From assembly GCA_015709695.1 (NCBI GenBank), contig CP054183.1:496001-560000 (forward strand): a DNA stretch of 64,000 nt, in the 5' to 3' direction. The position numbers and the translations under genes were made by a program. Source of the stretch: Gammaproteobacteria bacterium (GTDB taxonomy: Bacteria > Pseudomonadota > Gammaproteobacteria > Steroidobacterales > GCA-2729495). The number at the start of each line of letters is the position of its first letter. Within the stretch, counting starts at the first letter, position 1. This document shows, piece after piece, positions 1-8,778 of the stretch. The notes below the pieces were generated by a model. The model made no database searches. It had not been told where the DNA came from and saw nothing but the letters and a program-made list of their open reading frames with translations.

Positions 1-188
1 GCGGGCGCGAGTACCTGCTCGGCAGCCTGGGTGTCGCGGATTTCGCCATCGCCGCCTATCTCATGACCAAGATGGGCCGCAAGCTGGATTACTCCAGCAC
101 GCCTGCGCTGCAGGCCTGGCTGGCGCGGATGGCGGCGCTCAAGGGATTCGTCGAGACCCAGGTGAAGGGGCCGCCGGGCGGCCATTGA
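1..188 (+). CDS. Glutathione S-transferase family protein, C-terminal end (partial)
   Basis: The gene runs in from the left edge; its reading frame starts at base 3 and ends with TGA at 186-188, leaving 61 residues. The visible part carries the helical GST C-terminal pattern, with LLGSLGVADFAIAAYL (the N-capping-box/hydrophobic-staple region with its conserved Asp) followed by PALQAWLARMAAL. GSTs conjugate glutathione to electrophiles in the cytoplasm. The N-terminal thioredoxin-fold domain that binds glutathione is outside the window, so subclass and substrate cannot be judged. Confidence 0.75.
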   Translation, partial: GREYLLGSLGVADFAIAAYLMTKMGRKLDYSSTPALQAWLARMAALKGFVETQVKGPPGGH

Positions 189-233
189 GGACGGCGCAGG
201 CAGGCGTCATCACCTGCCGGATTTCAGCCTCGC

Positions 234-261
234 TTGGCATTTCCGGCCGTTGCGCTAGACT
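234..261 (+). promoter_or_regulatory. Candidate sigma-70 promoter for the PEP-CTERM gene
   Basis: A -35-like TTGGCA (234-239) and a -10-like TAGACT (256-261) are separated by 16 bases. Predicted transcription would start near 268, about 55 bases before the ATG at 324. Found by eye only; no alignment of related promoters supports it. Confidence 0.35.
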
Positions 262-323
262 GCGTTCTGGCGGCAGTACTGTCGCCGCGTGACAACAACA
301 AACCCGATCCAGGCAGGACAGCC

Positions 324-968
324 ATGAAAAGAACGCGCGCGAGCTTAGCGGTACGGGTCGCCAGCGCGGTTGTCTTCATGCCGATGGCCGCCCAGGCGCT
401 GCCGCTCAGCTATTCCACGACCTTCAACGGCAGCAGCAACGTCATCACCGGCGGCGGTGCGTACACCAGCGAAGCGGTCCCCGGCTCGGATTTCTTCGGC
501 AATGCCTTCCTCGCCCCGACCAATCCGGATTTCCCCGCGGCAGCGTCATACGGCTTCTATGACGACTACGTCTTCACCATCGGCATGGATGCCATCGCCA
601 ACGCGGTCTCTTCCAGCGTCAGCCTCGGTTCGCTCGCGGTCGCCAACCTGCAGCTGCGCCTGTATGCCCTGCCGATGGATTTCGGCGGCAACAAGAATCC
701 GGGCGGCGACTGTCCCGGCGGTTGCCTGGCCGACTGGAGCCCCACGCTGACCTCCGCCAACGTCACCTACTCGGTCATGGATCCGCTGCTGCTGGCTGCC
801 GGCACCTACGTGCTGGAAGTGCGCGGTGACGCCACCGGTGCCAGCGGCGGCAGCTACTCCGGCGTGCTGAACCTGGCGGCGGTACCCCTCCCGGGCGTCG
901 CCTGGTTGTTCGGCCTGGCGCTGGGTGCCACCGGCTACTGGCGTCGGCGCAGGCCTGCCGGCTGCTAG
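324..968 (+). CDS. PEP-CTERM-type sorted exported protein
   Basis: Secreted protein of 214 residues, unknown function. The ATG at 324 is chosen because it follows an AGGCAGGA ribosome site and opens a signal peptide (MKRTRASLAV..., cleavage probably after AQA near residue 27). The middle is rich in Gly, Ser, Thr and Asn with a likely beta-sandwich pattern and a CPGGC pair. The tail has the sorting signature VPLPGVAWLF, a hydrophobic stretch, then GYWRRRR: the VPxPxxxWL form of PEP-CTERM, recognised by exosortase/EpsH systems that process exopolysaccharide-associated proteins. No exosortase is in the window. An in-frame upstream start at 234 would overlap the -35 box and is rejected. Confidence 0.8.
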   Translation: MKRTRASLAVRVASAVVFMPMAAQALPLSYSTTFNGSSNVITGGGAYTSEAVPGSDFFGNAFLAPTNPDFPAAASYGFYDDYVFTIGMDAIANAVSSSVSLGSLAVANLQLRLYALPMDFGGNKNPGGDCPGGCLADWSPTLTSANVTYSVMDPLLLAAGTYVLEVRGDATGASGGSYSGVLNLAAVPLPGVAWLFGLALGATGYWRRRRPAGC

Positions 969-990
969 CGCGCCGCCGCGGCACGGCGGC

Positions 991-1530
991 ATGCAGTTGC
1001 TGCCGCATCCCGATGCCGACGCCGGGCCCGTCACGCGGCTCGATGCCAGCGCCAGCCGCGGCAGCGATGGTGGCCTGGTCTTCCACTGGGAGCTGGCAGC
1101 CGACCTCGATGCGCTGCGGTTGCCGGCACCTGCGAGCAGCCGGCGGGTCGACGGGCTGTGGAAGCACAGCTGCTTCGAGGCCTTCATCGGCAGGCCGGAC
1201 GAGGAGGCCTACCTCGAACTGAATATCGCACCCTCGGGCGAGTGGGCGCTGTACCGTTTCGCGGCCTGCCGGATCGGCATGGCGCCACAGCCGCTGGCGC
1301 CGCCGCCTGACGTGCGCTGCACGCGCCGGCCGCAGGGGCTGGGGCTCGCGGCATCGCTGCCGCCGCTGGCAGAGACCGACGGCAGGCTGTGCATCGCGCT
1401 GTGCGCGGTCATCGAAACGCGATCAGGCACAATGAGCCACTGGGCGCTCCGGCATCCGCCGGGCGCGCCCGATTTCCACCATGCGGCGGCACGGGTGCTG
1501 GAGCTGGGTCCGGCACGGCCGGCGGATTGA
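991..1530 (+). CDS. DOMON-like domain protein
   Basis: Cytoplasmic-looking protein of 179 residues with no signal peptide. It matches the DOMON-like family often found beside NamZ-type muramidase genes; diagnostic stretches are LWKHSCFEAFI and YLELNIAPSGEWALYRF, then a C-terminal SHWALRHPPGAPDFH. DOMON-like folds bind haem or sugars in other proteins; the role of this small bacterial branch is not established. The ATG at 991 is preferred to an upstream in-frame GTG at 925, which would overlap the previous gene. It lies 20 bases before the NamZ-like gene, so the two are probably co-transcribed. Confidence 0.7.
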   Translation: MQLLPHPDADAGPVTRLDASASRGSDGGLVFHWELAADLDALRLPAPASSRRVDGLWKHSCFEAFIGRPDEEAYLELNIAPSGEWALYRFAACRIGMAPQPLAPPPDVRCTRRPQGLGLAASLPPLAETDGRLCIALCAVIETRSGTMSHWALRHPPGAPDFHHAAARVLELGPARPAD

Positions 1531-1550
1531 CGGGCAGGACGAGCGCTTCC

Positions 1551-2753
1551 ATGAAATTCGGCATCGACCGCCTGCGCAGCGACAAGGCGTTGCGCCGGGA
1601 CCTCGCGGGCAGGAGGGTGGCGTTGCTCGCCCACCCGGCCTCGGTGCTGCCCGACCTCGGCCACAGCCTCGACCTGCTGGCGCGGATGCGCGGCCTGCGG
1701 CTCGCCAGCGCCTTCGGGCCGCAGCACGGGCTGCGTGGAGACAAGCAGGACAACATGATCGAGTCGCCGGACCATGTCGATCCGGTGCATGGTATCCCGG
1801 TATTCAGCCTCTACGGCGAGGTGCGCCGGCCGACGGCGGCGATGCTCGATACCTTCGACGTCATGCTGGTGGACCTGCAGGACCTCGGCTGCCGCATCTA
1901 CACCTACATCACCACGCTGCGCTACGTGCTCGAGGAGGCCGCGCGCTGCGGCAAGTCGGTGTGGGTGCTGGACCGGCCCAACCCGGTGGGCCGGCCGGTC
2001 GAAGGCCTGGCGTTGCGCCCGGGCTGGGAGAGCTTCGTCGGCGCGGGCCCGCTGCCGATGCGCCATGGCCTCACGCTCGGCGAACTCGGCCACTGGTTCA
2101 TCCGCCACCTGCGCCTCGATGTCGACTACCGCGTGGTGCCGCTCGCCGGCTGGCGGCCGGATGCGGCGCCGGGCCATGGCTGGCCCGTCGGCCAGCGCAG
2201 CTGGGTGAACCCGAGCCCGAACGCAGCGGGCCTCGCCATGGCGCGCTGCTACGCCGGCACCGTGATGGTGGAGGGCACGACGCTGTCGGAGGGGCGCGGC
2301 ACCACCCATCCGCTGGAGCTGTTCGGCGCGCCCGACCTCGATGCGCCCGCGCTGCTGCGCCGGATGCAGCAGCTGGCGCCCGGCTGGCTGGCGGGATGCC
2401 GGCTTCGCGCCTGCTGGTTCGAGCCAACCTTCCACAAGCACAGCGGCCAGCTCTGCGCCGGCGTGCAGATCCATGTCGACGGCCGCGCCTATGACCACGG
2501 CGCCTTCCGCCCGTGGCGCCTGCAGGCGCTGGCTTTCAAGGCGCTGCGCGGCCTGCGGCCGGACTATCCGCTGTGGCGCGATTTTGCCTACGAGTACGAG
2601 CAGGGCAGGCTCGCCATCGACGTCATCAATGGCAGCGAGCTGCTGCGCCAGTGGGTCGATGACCCCGCGGCGACACCCGACGACCTCGATGCCCTGGCCG
2701 GACGCGATGAAGCCGCCTGGGCCGAAGAACGCCGCGAGTTCCTGCTCTACTGA
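1551..2753 (+). CDS. namZ: DUF1343 / NamZ-like exo-beta-N-acetylmuramidase
   Basis: Protein of 400 residues, the usual length of the DUF1343 family. Characterised NamZ enzymes release terminal N-acetylmuramic acid from cell-wall fragments during muropeptide recovery. Family signatures are GPQHGLRGDK, MLVDLQDLGCRIYTYITTL, VLDRPNPVGRPVEG, WVNPSPN and EGTTLSEGRGTTHPLELFGAP, covering the Rossmann-like N-domain and the C-terminal domain. The ATG at 1551 opens MKFGIDRL, the normal start of this family; no signal peptide is seen, so a cytoplasmic location is likely unless the start is further upstream. The symbol follows family membership; activity is inferred. Confidence 0.8.
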   Translation: MKFGIDRLRSDKALRRDLAGRRVALLAHPASVLPDLGHSLDLLARMRGLRLASAFGPQHGLRGDKQDNMIESPDHVDPVHGIPVFSLYGEVRRPTAAMLDTFDVMLVDLQDLGCRIYTYITTLRYVLEEAARCGKSVWVLDRPNPVGRPVEGLALRPGWESFVGAGPLPMRHGLTLGELGHWFIRHLRLDVDYRVVPLAGWRPDAAPGHGWPVGQRSWVNPSPNAAGLAMARCYAGTVMVEGTTLSEGRGTTHPLELFGAPDLDAPALLRRMQQLAPGWLAGCRLRACWFEPTFHKHSGQLCAGVQIHVDGRAYDHGAFRPWRLQALAFKALRGLRPDYPLWRDFAYEYEQGRLAIDVINGSELLRQWVDDPAATPDDLDALAGRDEAAWAEERREFLLY

Positions 2754-2795
2754 AGCGCGGCCTGTCGCGGCCGCCTCTCCGCTACAATCGCCGCC

Positions 2796-5207
2796 ATGCG
2801 ACCCATGGCAACCGGCCTGCTGCTGCTCTGGATGGCGGTGGCGGCCCTACCTGCTTTGTCCGCCACGCCGGCCCCGGCTTCGCCGGCGCCCGCCCCGGCA
2901 GCAGCAGCCCCGCTGTCGATGGTCGACCTGGCGCGGGAACTCGACCGCATCGCCGCCAGTGCCGCCGCGGCCGACGCCGCGCTCGCGGCCCCCTGGGACC
3001 TGGCCGGCGTGCAACGCACGCTGGATGGCATGGATCTGCAGCTCGCCAGCCGGCTGGCGGAGACATCGCCGGCCGAGCTGGCCCTGCTGTCGCCCATCGG
3101 CCAGGACAGCCTGGCCGAGGCGCTGGCACGCCTGTCTGCCGGTGTGGTGGCAGCGCGGGCGCCGCTCGATGCGCGTGCCGCTGCGCTCGAGCGCGGACGC
3201 GAGAGCATCCGCAGCGGCAGCGAGTTCATCCAGCAGGTGCGCAGCGGGTCGCAGGCCGGTGACGTGCCCGAGGCGCTGCGTGCAAGGATGCTGGCACTGG
3301 ACCGCCAGCTCGAGCAGCTGCGGGTGGAAACGCTGCGCGCGCTCGATGCCGTGGTGATCCAGGCCGACCGCGCCAGCGGCATGCAGCAGCGCATCGCCGC
3401 GGCCCGCGCCGACATCGAGGCGGCCTACCGCGCCGACGCCGCGGCGACGCTGGCCCCCGACCAGCCGCCACTGTGGAAGTCGCTGTCGGCCCGGAGCCTG
3501 GCGAGGATCGACCTCCGGCAGAGCCTGATCGAGACCTGGGGCAGCGCAGCCGACATGCTGTGGACCTACCCGGAACGCAGCCTCCTGATGCTGCTGCTGC
3601 TCGGGCTGGTGATCGCGGGCATCCTGGCCCTGCGCAGGGTGGCCCTGCATGCCGGTGCCCTGCCCGCGGACCAGCTGTTCGTGCGCCACCCGCTGGCCGC
3701 TGCCGTGCTGGTCTGGGCGGTGATCGCCGCGGACCTGGTGAGCCTGCGCCTGCCGGCGGGCGTGGGCATGCTGCGCATCGTGCTGGTGGTCGGTGCCGCC
3801 TGGCCGCTGCTGCCGCTGATGGTGCCGCCCGGCGTGCGGCTGCCCTTGCGCGGCCTGCTGCTGCTGAGCGTGGCGGGTACCTGGCTGACGCTGCTGCTGG
3901 GAGGTCACGCTGCCGGCTCGATCGGCTTCCTGCTGATCGGCATCCTCAGCTGGCTGCTGCTCCGGCGTCTCGCCACGGCGTACGCGGCGCTGGCGGCCAC
4001 GGCCAGGCCGCCGCGGCTGCTGGGCGTCTCGCGCCTGGCGCTGGCCGCCGGCCAGCTGCTGGTGGCGGCCGGGCTGGTGGCCATCCTCATCGGCCATGTC
4101 CGCCTGGGGCGGCAGCTGCTGGAAGGCGTGCTGCTGTTCGCGCTGCTGCCGGTGGTGCTGGCGGTGCTCTCGCAGGTGCTCGCCGAGATCTGGGACCAGT
4201 TGCTGGAGCGCCCGGCCGCGCGCCGGCTGCGCGCCGTGCGCGATTACCCCGAGGAGGTCAGCCGCCGCGGCCATCAGCTCGTGAACCTGGTGCTGCTGTT
4301 CCTGGCGCTGCCGGTGGTGCTGCGCGTGTTCCCGTTTTCGGCGCCGCTGTGGGAGGCGCTGCGGGAATTCGCCGGCACGAAGCTGGAGGTGGGCGGCATC
4401 AGCCTCTCGGTGCTGGACCTGCTGGCCTTCGTCATCGGCATCACGCTCGCGGTGCTCGTCGCGCGCTTCACCCGTTTCGTCCTCGACGAGGATGTGCTCA
4501 CGCGGCTGCCGCTCGCCAGCGGCGCGCGCGCCGCCGCCTCGCGCCTCATCTATTACCTGCTGCTGACGCTCGGCATGCTGATGGCGCTGGCGGCCGCCGG
4601 CTTCCAGCTCAGCCAGCTGACGCTGGTGGTCAGCGCGCTCGGCGTCGGCATCGGCTTCGGCCTGCAGAACATCGTCAACAACTTCGTCTCCGGCATCGTG
4701 CTGGCCTTCGAGCGGCCGTTCCAGGCCGGGGACCTGATCGCCGTGGGGCAGAGCACCGGGCGCGTCAGCGACATCGGCCTGCGCGCCACCACGGTGCGCA
4801 CCGCGGATGGCGCGGACGTGATCGTGCCGAACAGCACCTTCATCTCCGGCGAGGTGACCAACTGGACGCTGTCGGACCGCATGCGCCGCATCCAGATCGC
4901 CATCGGCGTCGCTTACGGCAGCGAGCCGCGCCAGGTGCAGGCCCTGCTGCTCGAGGTCTGCGCCCGCACGCCCGATGTCGCCACGGAGCCGGCACCGGTG
5001 GTGGCACTCACGGGTTTCGGCGACAGCGCACTCAATTTCCAGGTGCTGGCCTGGACCCCGGACGCCGACCGGCTGCTGGTGACGACCAGCGCGCTGGCCA
5101 TGGGCATCTACGACGCGCTGAATGCCGCCGGCATCTCCATTCCCTTCCCGCAGCGGGAGATCCGCATCCTGCCGCCGGATCCAGCGTCGTCCGGCAGCAA
5201 GGCCTGA
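2796..5207 (+). CDS. Large MscS-family mechanosensitive channel
   Basis: Inner-membrane protein of 803 residues. A signal peptide (about 1-23) leads to a periplasmic helical/coiled-coil region (about 30-240, DUF3772-like), then roughly ten hydrophobic segments from about 260 on, and a C-terminal MscS core. The core is recognised by the Gly/Ala-rich pore helix VSALGVGIGFGLQNIVNNF, followed by RPFQAGDLI and the beta-domain stretch IVPNSTFISGEVTNW. It should open under membrane tension to release solutes after osmotic downshock. It is much longer than E. coli MscS (286 residues) and resembles the MscK/YbiO-type long forms. The start has modest ribosome-site support. Confidence 0.85.
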   Translation: MRPMATGLLLLWMAVAALPALSATPAPASPAPAPAAAAPLSMVDLARELDRIAASAAAADAALAAPWDLAGVQRTLDGMDLQLASRLAETSPAELALLSPIGQDSLAEALARLSAGVVAARAPLDARAAALERGRESIRSGSEFIQQVRSGSQAGDVPEALRARMLALDRQLEQLRVETLRALDAVVIQADRASGMQQRIAAARADIEAAYRADAAATLAPDQPPLWKSLSARSLARIDLRQSLIETWGSAADMLWTYPERSLLMLLLLGLVIAGILALRRVALHAGALPADQLFVRHPLAAAVLVWAVIAADLVSLRLPAGVGMLRIVLVVGAAWPLLPLMVPPGVRLPLRGLLLLSVAGTWLTLLLGGHAAGSIGFLLIGILSWLLLRRLATAYAALAATARPPRLLGVSRLALAAGQLLVAAGLVAILIGHVRLGRQLLEGVLLFALLPVVLAVLSQVLAEIWDQLLERPAARRLRAVRDYPEEVSRRGHQLVNLVLLFLALPVVLRVFPFSAPLWEALREFAGTKLEVGGISLSVLDLLAFVIGITLAVLVARFTRFVLDEDVLTRLPLASGARAAASRLIYYLLLTLGMLMALAAAGFQLSQLTLVVSALGVGIGFGLQNIVNNFVSGIVLAFERPFQAGDLIAVGQSTGRVSDIGLRATTVRTADGADVIVPNSTFISGEVTNWTLSDRMRRIQIAIGVAYGSEPRQVQALLLEVCARTPDVATEPAPVVALTGFGDSALNFQVLAWTPDADRLLVTTSALAMGIYDALNAAGISIPFPQREIRILPPDPASSGSKA

Positions 5208-5229
5208 GCAGCGCCAGGTGGACGCGGTC

Positions 5230-7074
5230 ATGCCGGCGAGGGAGCCCGCGCTCATCCAGGTCTTCGCCGGACCGAGCGTGCACGCGCCGTTCCCGGCGGT
5301 GATGGCGCAGTTCCGGCCGCCCGCGGATCCGGGACTCTCCGCCGGGCAGCTGGCCACGGCACTCACCAGGTACCTGACGCCCGCGTTGATGGCGAGGATG
5401 ACCTTGCCATTGCAGGACGGATCCTTCGCGGCCGTCGTCGCGGCCGTCGCCAACGCGCTGCAGGATTGCTTCGGTGCCAATGGCTTCGAGGCACTGGTGC
5501 AACGCGGTTCCGACGGCATGACGCGCGTGCTGATCGGCTATGCCGATCCGGCGGCCGCCTCGCTGGCACTGCAGACAGCGCTCGATGTCGCTTCCGGTCT
5601 CTTCGGCCAGCTGGCCGGCCGGCAGGTGGATGCCGCGGGGCTCACCGCGCAGCTGCAGCGGACGGCCGCGCAGATGGCCTTGCGCCAGCCGGACCCGCTG
5701 GCCCGCGCGCTGCACCGCGCCGCACGCCGGCGCGGTATCCCGGTGACGGTGGTGGCACCGGGTTCGCGTGTCTGGCTGTTTGGGCAGGGCAGCGCCGGGG
5801 TGCAGTTTTTCGAGGCGGCGAGCCATCTCGACAGCCTGACGGGATCCGGGCTCGGCCGGAACAAGGTGCACAGCAACCAGCTGGTCCAGGCGCTCGGCTT
5901 CCCCGGCGTGCAACATCGCATCGCCGACAGCCTCGGTGCGGCCCGCCGCCTCGCGCGCGAGATGGGCTTTCCCGTGGTGCTGAAGCCGGTGGCGGGTGGC
6001 CAGGGGCGGGGCGTGACGGCGGGCGTGAGCGACGAGGCCGCGCTGGACACGGCATATGCCGCAGCCCTGCAGGCCGGTCGTGGCGAGGTGCTGGTGGAAC
6101 GTCATGTTCCCGGCGAGGACCATCGGCTGGTGGTCATCGGCGGTCGCCTGGCCTGGGCCGTGCGCCGGTCTCCGCCGCAGCTGGCGGGTGATGGCCAGCA
6201 CACCGTGGCCGAATTGCTGGCGATGGAGAACCAGCGTCGCGCGACGCTGCCCGCGGCCGATATCGCCTCGGTGCCGCTGGTGCCGGATGCGGAAATGCAC
6301 GCCATGTTGTCGGCGCAGGGGTGGACAGCGGAATCCAGGCCCCCGGCCGGGGCCAGCATCAGGCTGCGGCGCATTGCCAGCATTTCACGCGGCGGCACGC
6401 TCGCCGACTGCACGGCGGCCGTGCACCCGGACATCCGCGACATGGCGGAGGCCATCGCCCGCGCTTTTCACCTGGACGCCATCGGCATCGACTTCATGAC
6501 GCCCGACATCGGCCGCTCCTGGCGCGAGGTCGAGTGCGCGGTGCTGGAAGTGAACTCCACGCCCGGGTTCTCCTCCGACACGCGCGCCGATACCATCCTC
6601 GACATGCGCTTTCCACCCGGTGGCTGCGCGGGACGCATTCCGGCGGTGGTACTGATTGGTGCCGATGCCGCGGCGCTCGAATCCGTGGCAGCGGCGCTGG
6701 GCCGGCGCGGCCTGCGGGTCGGCCGGGTGGACGGCACCCAGGGCTTCCTCGGCACGGCGATCCGTCACCGTGGCGAGGCCGCATTGCCCGCAAGGGTTCG
6801 CGCCCTGTTGCTCGACCCGGGCTGCGAGGCGCTGGTGATCGGCACCAGTGCCGAGGAGATCGACCGGCACGGGTTCCCGCTCGACCGCTGTGACCTGGCG
6901 CTGACTGCCGCCGGCGTCGCGCTGTCCGGACCGATGTCCAGGCTGCTGGCGGCCTGTGCCAGCCACGTCCTGCCTGCTGCCGAAGCCGTCGACTGGTCCG
7001 GTCCGGAAGCCGATGCCTTGCTCGATGAGATCATGTGCCCACGCGCCCCGCACGCCACACCGTCGATGACATGA
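5230..7074 (+). CDS. Cyanophycin-synthetase-like ATP-grasp protein with degenerate Mur-ligase half
   Basis: Protein of 614 residues laid out like the front of cyanophycin synthetase (CphA). An N-terminal domain (about 1-190) begins IQVFAGPSVHAPF. An ATP-grasp domain (about 210-460) shows GRNKVHSNQLVQALGFPG, VVLKPVAGGQGRGV, VERHVPGEDHRLVVI and the metal-binding end ECAVLEVNSTPGF. The tail (about 470-614) follows the first half of the CphA Mur-ligase domain (GEAALPARVRALLLDPG, PLDRCDLAL), but where CphA has a GTNGKTTT P-loop it reads LIGADAAALES, and the rest is missing. Only the ATP-grasp ligase site (amino acid or peptide joining) can be active. CphA2-type enzymes have a comparable cut-down plan. 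It overlaps the methyltransferase gene by ATGA. Substrate unknown. Confidence 0.65.
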   Translation: MPAREPALIQVFAGPSVHAPFPAVMAQFRPPADPGLSAGQLATALTRYLTPALMARMTLPLQDGSFAAVVAAVANALQDCFGANGFEALVQRGSDGMTRVLIGYADPAAASLALQTALDVASGLFGQLAGRQVDAAGLTAQLQRTAAQMALRQPDPLARALHRAARRRGIPVTVVAPGSRVWLFGQGSAGVQFFEAASHLDSLTGSGLGRNKVHSNQLVQALGFPGVQHRIADSLGAARRLAREMGFPVVLKPVAGGQGRGVTAGVSDEAALDTAYAAALQAGRGEVLVERHVPGEDHRLVVIGGRLAWAVRRSPPQLAGDGQHTVAELLAMENQRRATLPAADIASVPLVPDAEMHAMLSAQGWTAESRPPAGASIRLRRIASISRGGTLADCTAAVHPDIRDMAEAIARAFHLDAIGIDFMTPDIGRSWREVECAVLEVNSTPGFSSDTRADTILDMRFPPGGCAGRIPAVVLIGADAAALESVAAALGRRGLRVGRVDGTQGFLGTAIRHRGEAALPARVRALLLDPGCEALVIGTSAEEIDRHGFPLDRCDLALTAAGVALSGPMSRLLAACASHVLPAAEAVDWSGPEADALLDEIMCPRAPHATPSMT

Positions 7075-7799
7075 AGGCTCCGATGAACTACGAAGGCATC
7101 TTCCGCACCCGCGGTGCGCGCTACGAGCAGGCCATGCGCAATTGGCCGGAGGCCCGGCGCGAGGAGTTCCTGCGACCGCTGGCCCTGCTCGCGCCGGGAC
7201 CCGGCGAATGCGTGGCGGATGTCCCGGCTGGTGGCGGCTATCTGCGTCGCTACCTGCCGGACTGTTGCACGTGGCTGGGCCACGAGCCCTGTGCGAGTTT
7301 TCTCGGGGAAGGCGCGGCCGACAGCGCGCTGTTGCCGCTGCCCTGGCGCAATGCGTCGGTCGATGCTGCCATCAGCATCGCCGGTGTTCACCACCTGGCC
7401 GACAAGCTGCCGCTGTTTCGCGAGGTCCGGCGTGTGCTGAGGCCCGGGGGGCGCTTCGTGCTGGCCGATGTCGCGGTAGGCTCGCCGGTGGCGCTTTTCC
7501 TCGACGGCTTCGTCGGTCGCCACAACAGCACCGGCCATGCGGGGGACTACCTCGGCGCAGCCACCCTGGAAGTGCTGGCGGCAGCGGGCTTCGAGGTGAC
7601 GCACAGTGCCACCGAGCGCTACTGCTGGTGGTTCGATGACCGCCGGCAGGCAGGGGATTTCTGCCGCCTGCTGTTCGACGTGCGTGGCCTGGACGCTGAC
7701 GCCGTCGCCGACGGCATCGAGGAGCATCTGGGATTCGAGCAGCAGGGCTCGCGGCTGGGCGTGAAGTGGCAGCTGTGGGTGGCCAGCTGTCGCAGCTGA
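7071..7799 (+). CDS. Class I SAM-dependent methyltransferase
   Basis: Protein of 242 residues. The ATG at 7071 overlaps the stop of the ATP-grasp gene (ATGA), which implies translational coupling; ATG 7083 is an alternative start. The SAM-binding motif I is VADVPAGGGYLRRYL near residue 45. Post-motifs include the DAAISIAGVHHLAD stretch (motif II region) and VLRPGGRFVLADV (motif III region), as in UbiE/MenG-type small-molecule methyltransferases. The substrate is unknown; the coupling suggests it may act on the product of the upstream ligase. Confidence 0.75.
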   Translation: MKAPMNYEGIFRTRGARYEQAMRNWPEARREEFLRPLALLAPGPGECVADVPAGGGYLRRYLPDCCTWLGHEPCASFLGEGAADSALLPLPWRNASVDAAISIAGVHHLADKLPLFREVRRVLRPGGRFVLADVAVGSPVALFLDGFVGRHNSTGHAGDYLGAATLEVLAAAGFEVTHSATERYCWWFDDRRQAGDFCRLLFDVRGLDADAVADGIEEHLGFEQQGSRLGVKWQLWVASCRS

Positions 7800-7821
7800 G
7801 CGCCGCTGCCACGATCCACCC

Positions 7822-8631
7822 ATGGCCACTGGCCCGTCGACACCCGCACAGCTGCTCGTCGATCCCATCGGCATCGTGCGGACCGCGGCGTCGAGCCGTG
7901 ACGAGGCCGCCCGGCAGCCGGGCGTGGCTGCGGATCGCACTGCCGAGATCCACCTGTATCCCGGGCGTGATTTCCAGCATGCGCTGGAGGACCTCGCCGG
8001 CTGGGAGTACATCTGGGTGCTGTTCTGGTTTCACCTCAATCGCGGCTGGCGACCGAAGGTGCTGCCCCCGCGAAGCACGACTGGCCGCAAGGGCGTGTTC
8101 GCCACCCGGGCGCCGCACCGGCCGAATCCCATCGGCCTCTCCGCCGTGCGGCTGGAGCGCATCGAGGGACTGACGCTGTTCATCCGCGGCACGGACATGC
8201 TCGATGGCACGCCCGTCCTCGACCTGAAGCCTTACGTGCCCTACACGGATGCCCATCCCGCGGCGCGCAGCGGCTGGCTCGATGCCGTCGCCGACCCGCT
8301 GCCCGCCTGGGACGTGACGTTCACGCCCGTCGCCGCCGAGCAGGCGGCCTGGATCGAGGCCCGCACCGGGCTGGCGCTGCGCGAGCGCGTGGCGGCGACC
8401 CTCGCGCTCGGGCCCCAGCCGCATCCCTACCGGCGCATCCGCCGCCTCGACACCGGCCTGCTGCTCGCGGTCAGGGAATGGCGGGTGCGCTTCACGGTGG
8501 ACGGGCGCTGCGTCAGCGTCAGCTCCATTGCCTCCGGGTTCCGGCCGGCGCAGCTGGCGGGCGAGGGCGGTGACGAAACCCTCGGGGTGCATCGGGCATT
8601 CCAGGCGACCTGGCCTGCGGAGAGCCCCTGA
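7822..8631 (+). CDS. trmO: tRNA m6t6A37 methyltransferase TrmO (TsaA family)
   Basis: Protein of 269 residues. TrmO methylates N6-threonylcarbamoyladenosine at position 37 of some tRNAs using SAM, through an unusual beta-barrel fold. Signatures are DPIGIVRT at the start, YIWVLFWFHLN, KGVFATRAPHRPNPIGLSAV (the SAM-binding block) and LDLKPYVPYTDAHP. The C-terminal extension (about 160-265) matches longer TrmO proteins. The gene follows the methyltransferase by 22 bases on the same strand, but the products look unrelated. Confidence 0.88.
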   Translation: MATGPSTPAQLLVDPIGIVRTAASSRDEAARQPGVAADRTAEIHLYPGRDFQHALEDLAGWEYIWVLFWFHLNRGWRPKVLPPRSTTGRKGVFATRAPHRPNPIGLSAVRLERIEGLTLFIRGTDMLDGTPVLDLKPYVPYTDAHPAARSGWLDAVADPLPAWDVTFTPVAAEQAAWIEARTGLALRERVAATLALGPQPHPYRRIRRLDTGLLLAVREWRVRFTVDGRCVSVSSIASGFRPAQLAGEGGDETLGVHRAFQATWPAESP

Positions 8632-8718
8632 ACTGCGCGATCGCGTTCCCCGCCGCCATGCCGGGCGGGCGCTTCGCCTTGGCCCGGCTGGGCTTTTCCC
8701 GAGCTGAATGGATCCGGT

Positions 8719-8746
8719 TTGACCTGGGCCACAACTTGCGTGTAAT
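8719..8746 (+). promoter_or_regulatory. Candidate sigma-70 promoter for the bactofilin gene
   Basis: TTGACC (8719-8724), 16 bases, then TGTAAT (8741-8746), five of six matches to the -10 consensus. It lies 32 bases before the ATG at 8779 in a locally AT-richer stretch, leaving a short leader that carries a TTGAGGA ribosome site. Confidence 0.5.
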
Positions 8747-8778
8747 TAGGCGCTTCTGGCCAAAACAAGATTGAGGAC

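Noticed and set aside
234..261. Sigma-54 promoter (TGGCA...TTGC) before the first PEP-CTERM gene
   Set aside because: The GG and GC dinucleotides are 14 bases apart, not the required 10; a sigma-70 reading fits better. The second PEP-CTERM gene also lacks a correct -24/-12 pair.
2847..5519. 890-codon antisense frame across the MscS gene
   Set aside because: High-GC shadow frame rich in Gln, Arg and His without recognisable domains; the sense strand carries a clear channel.
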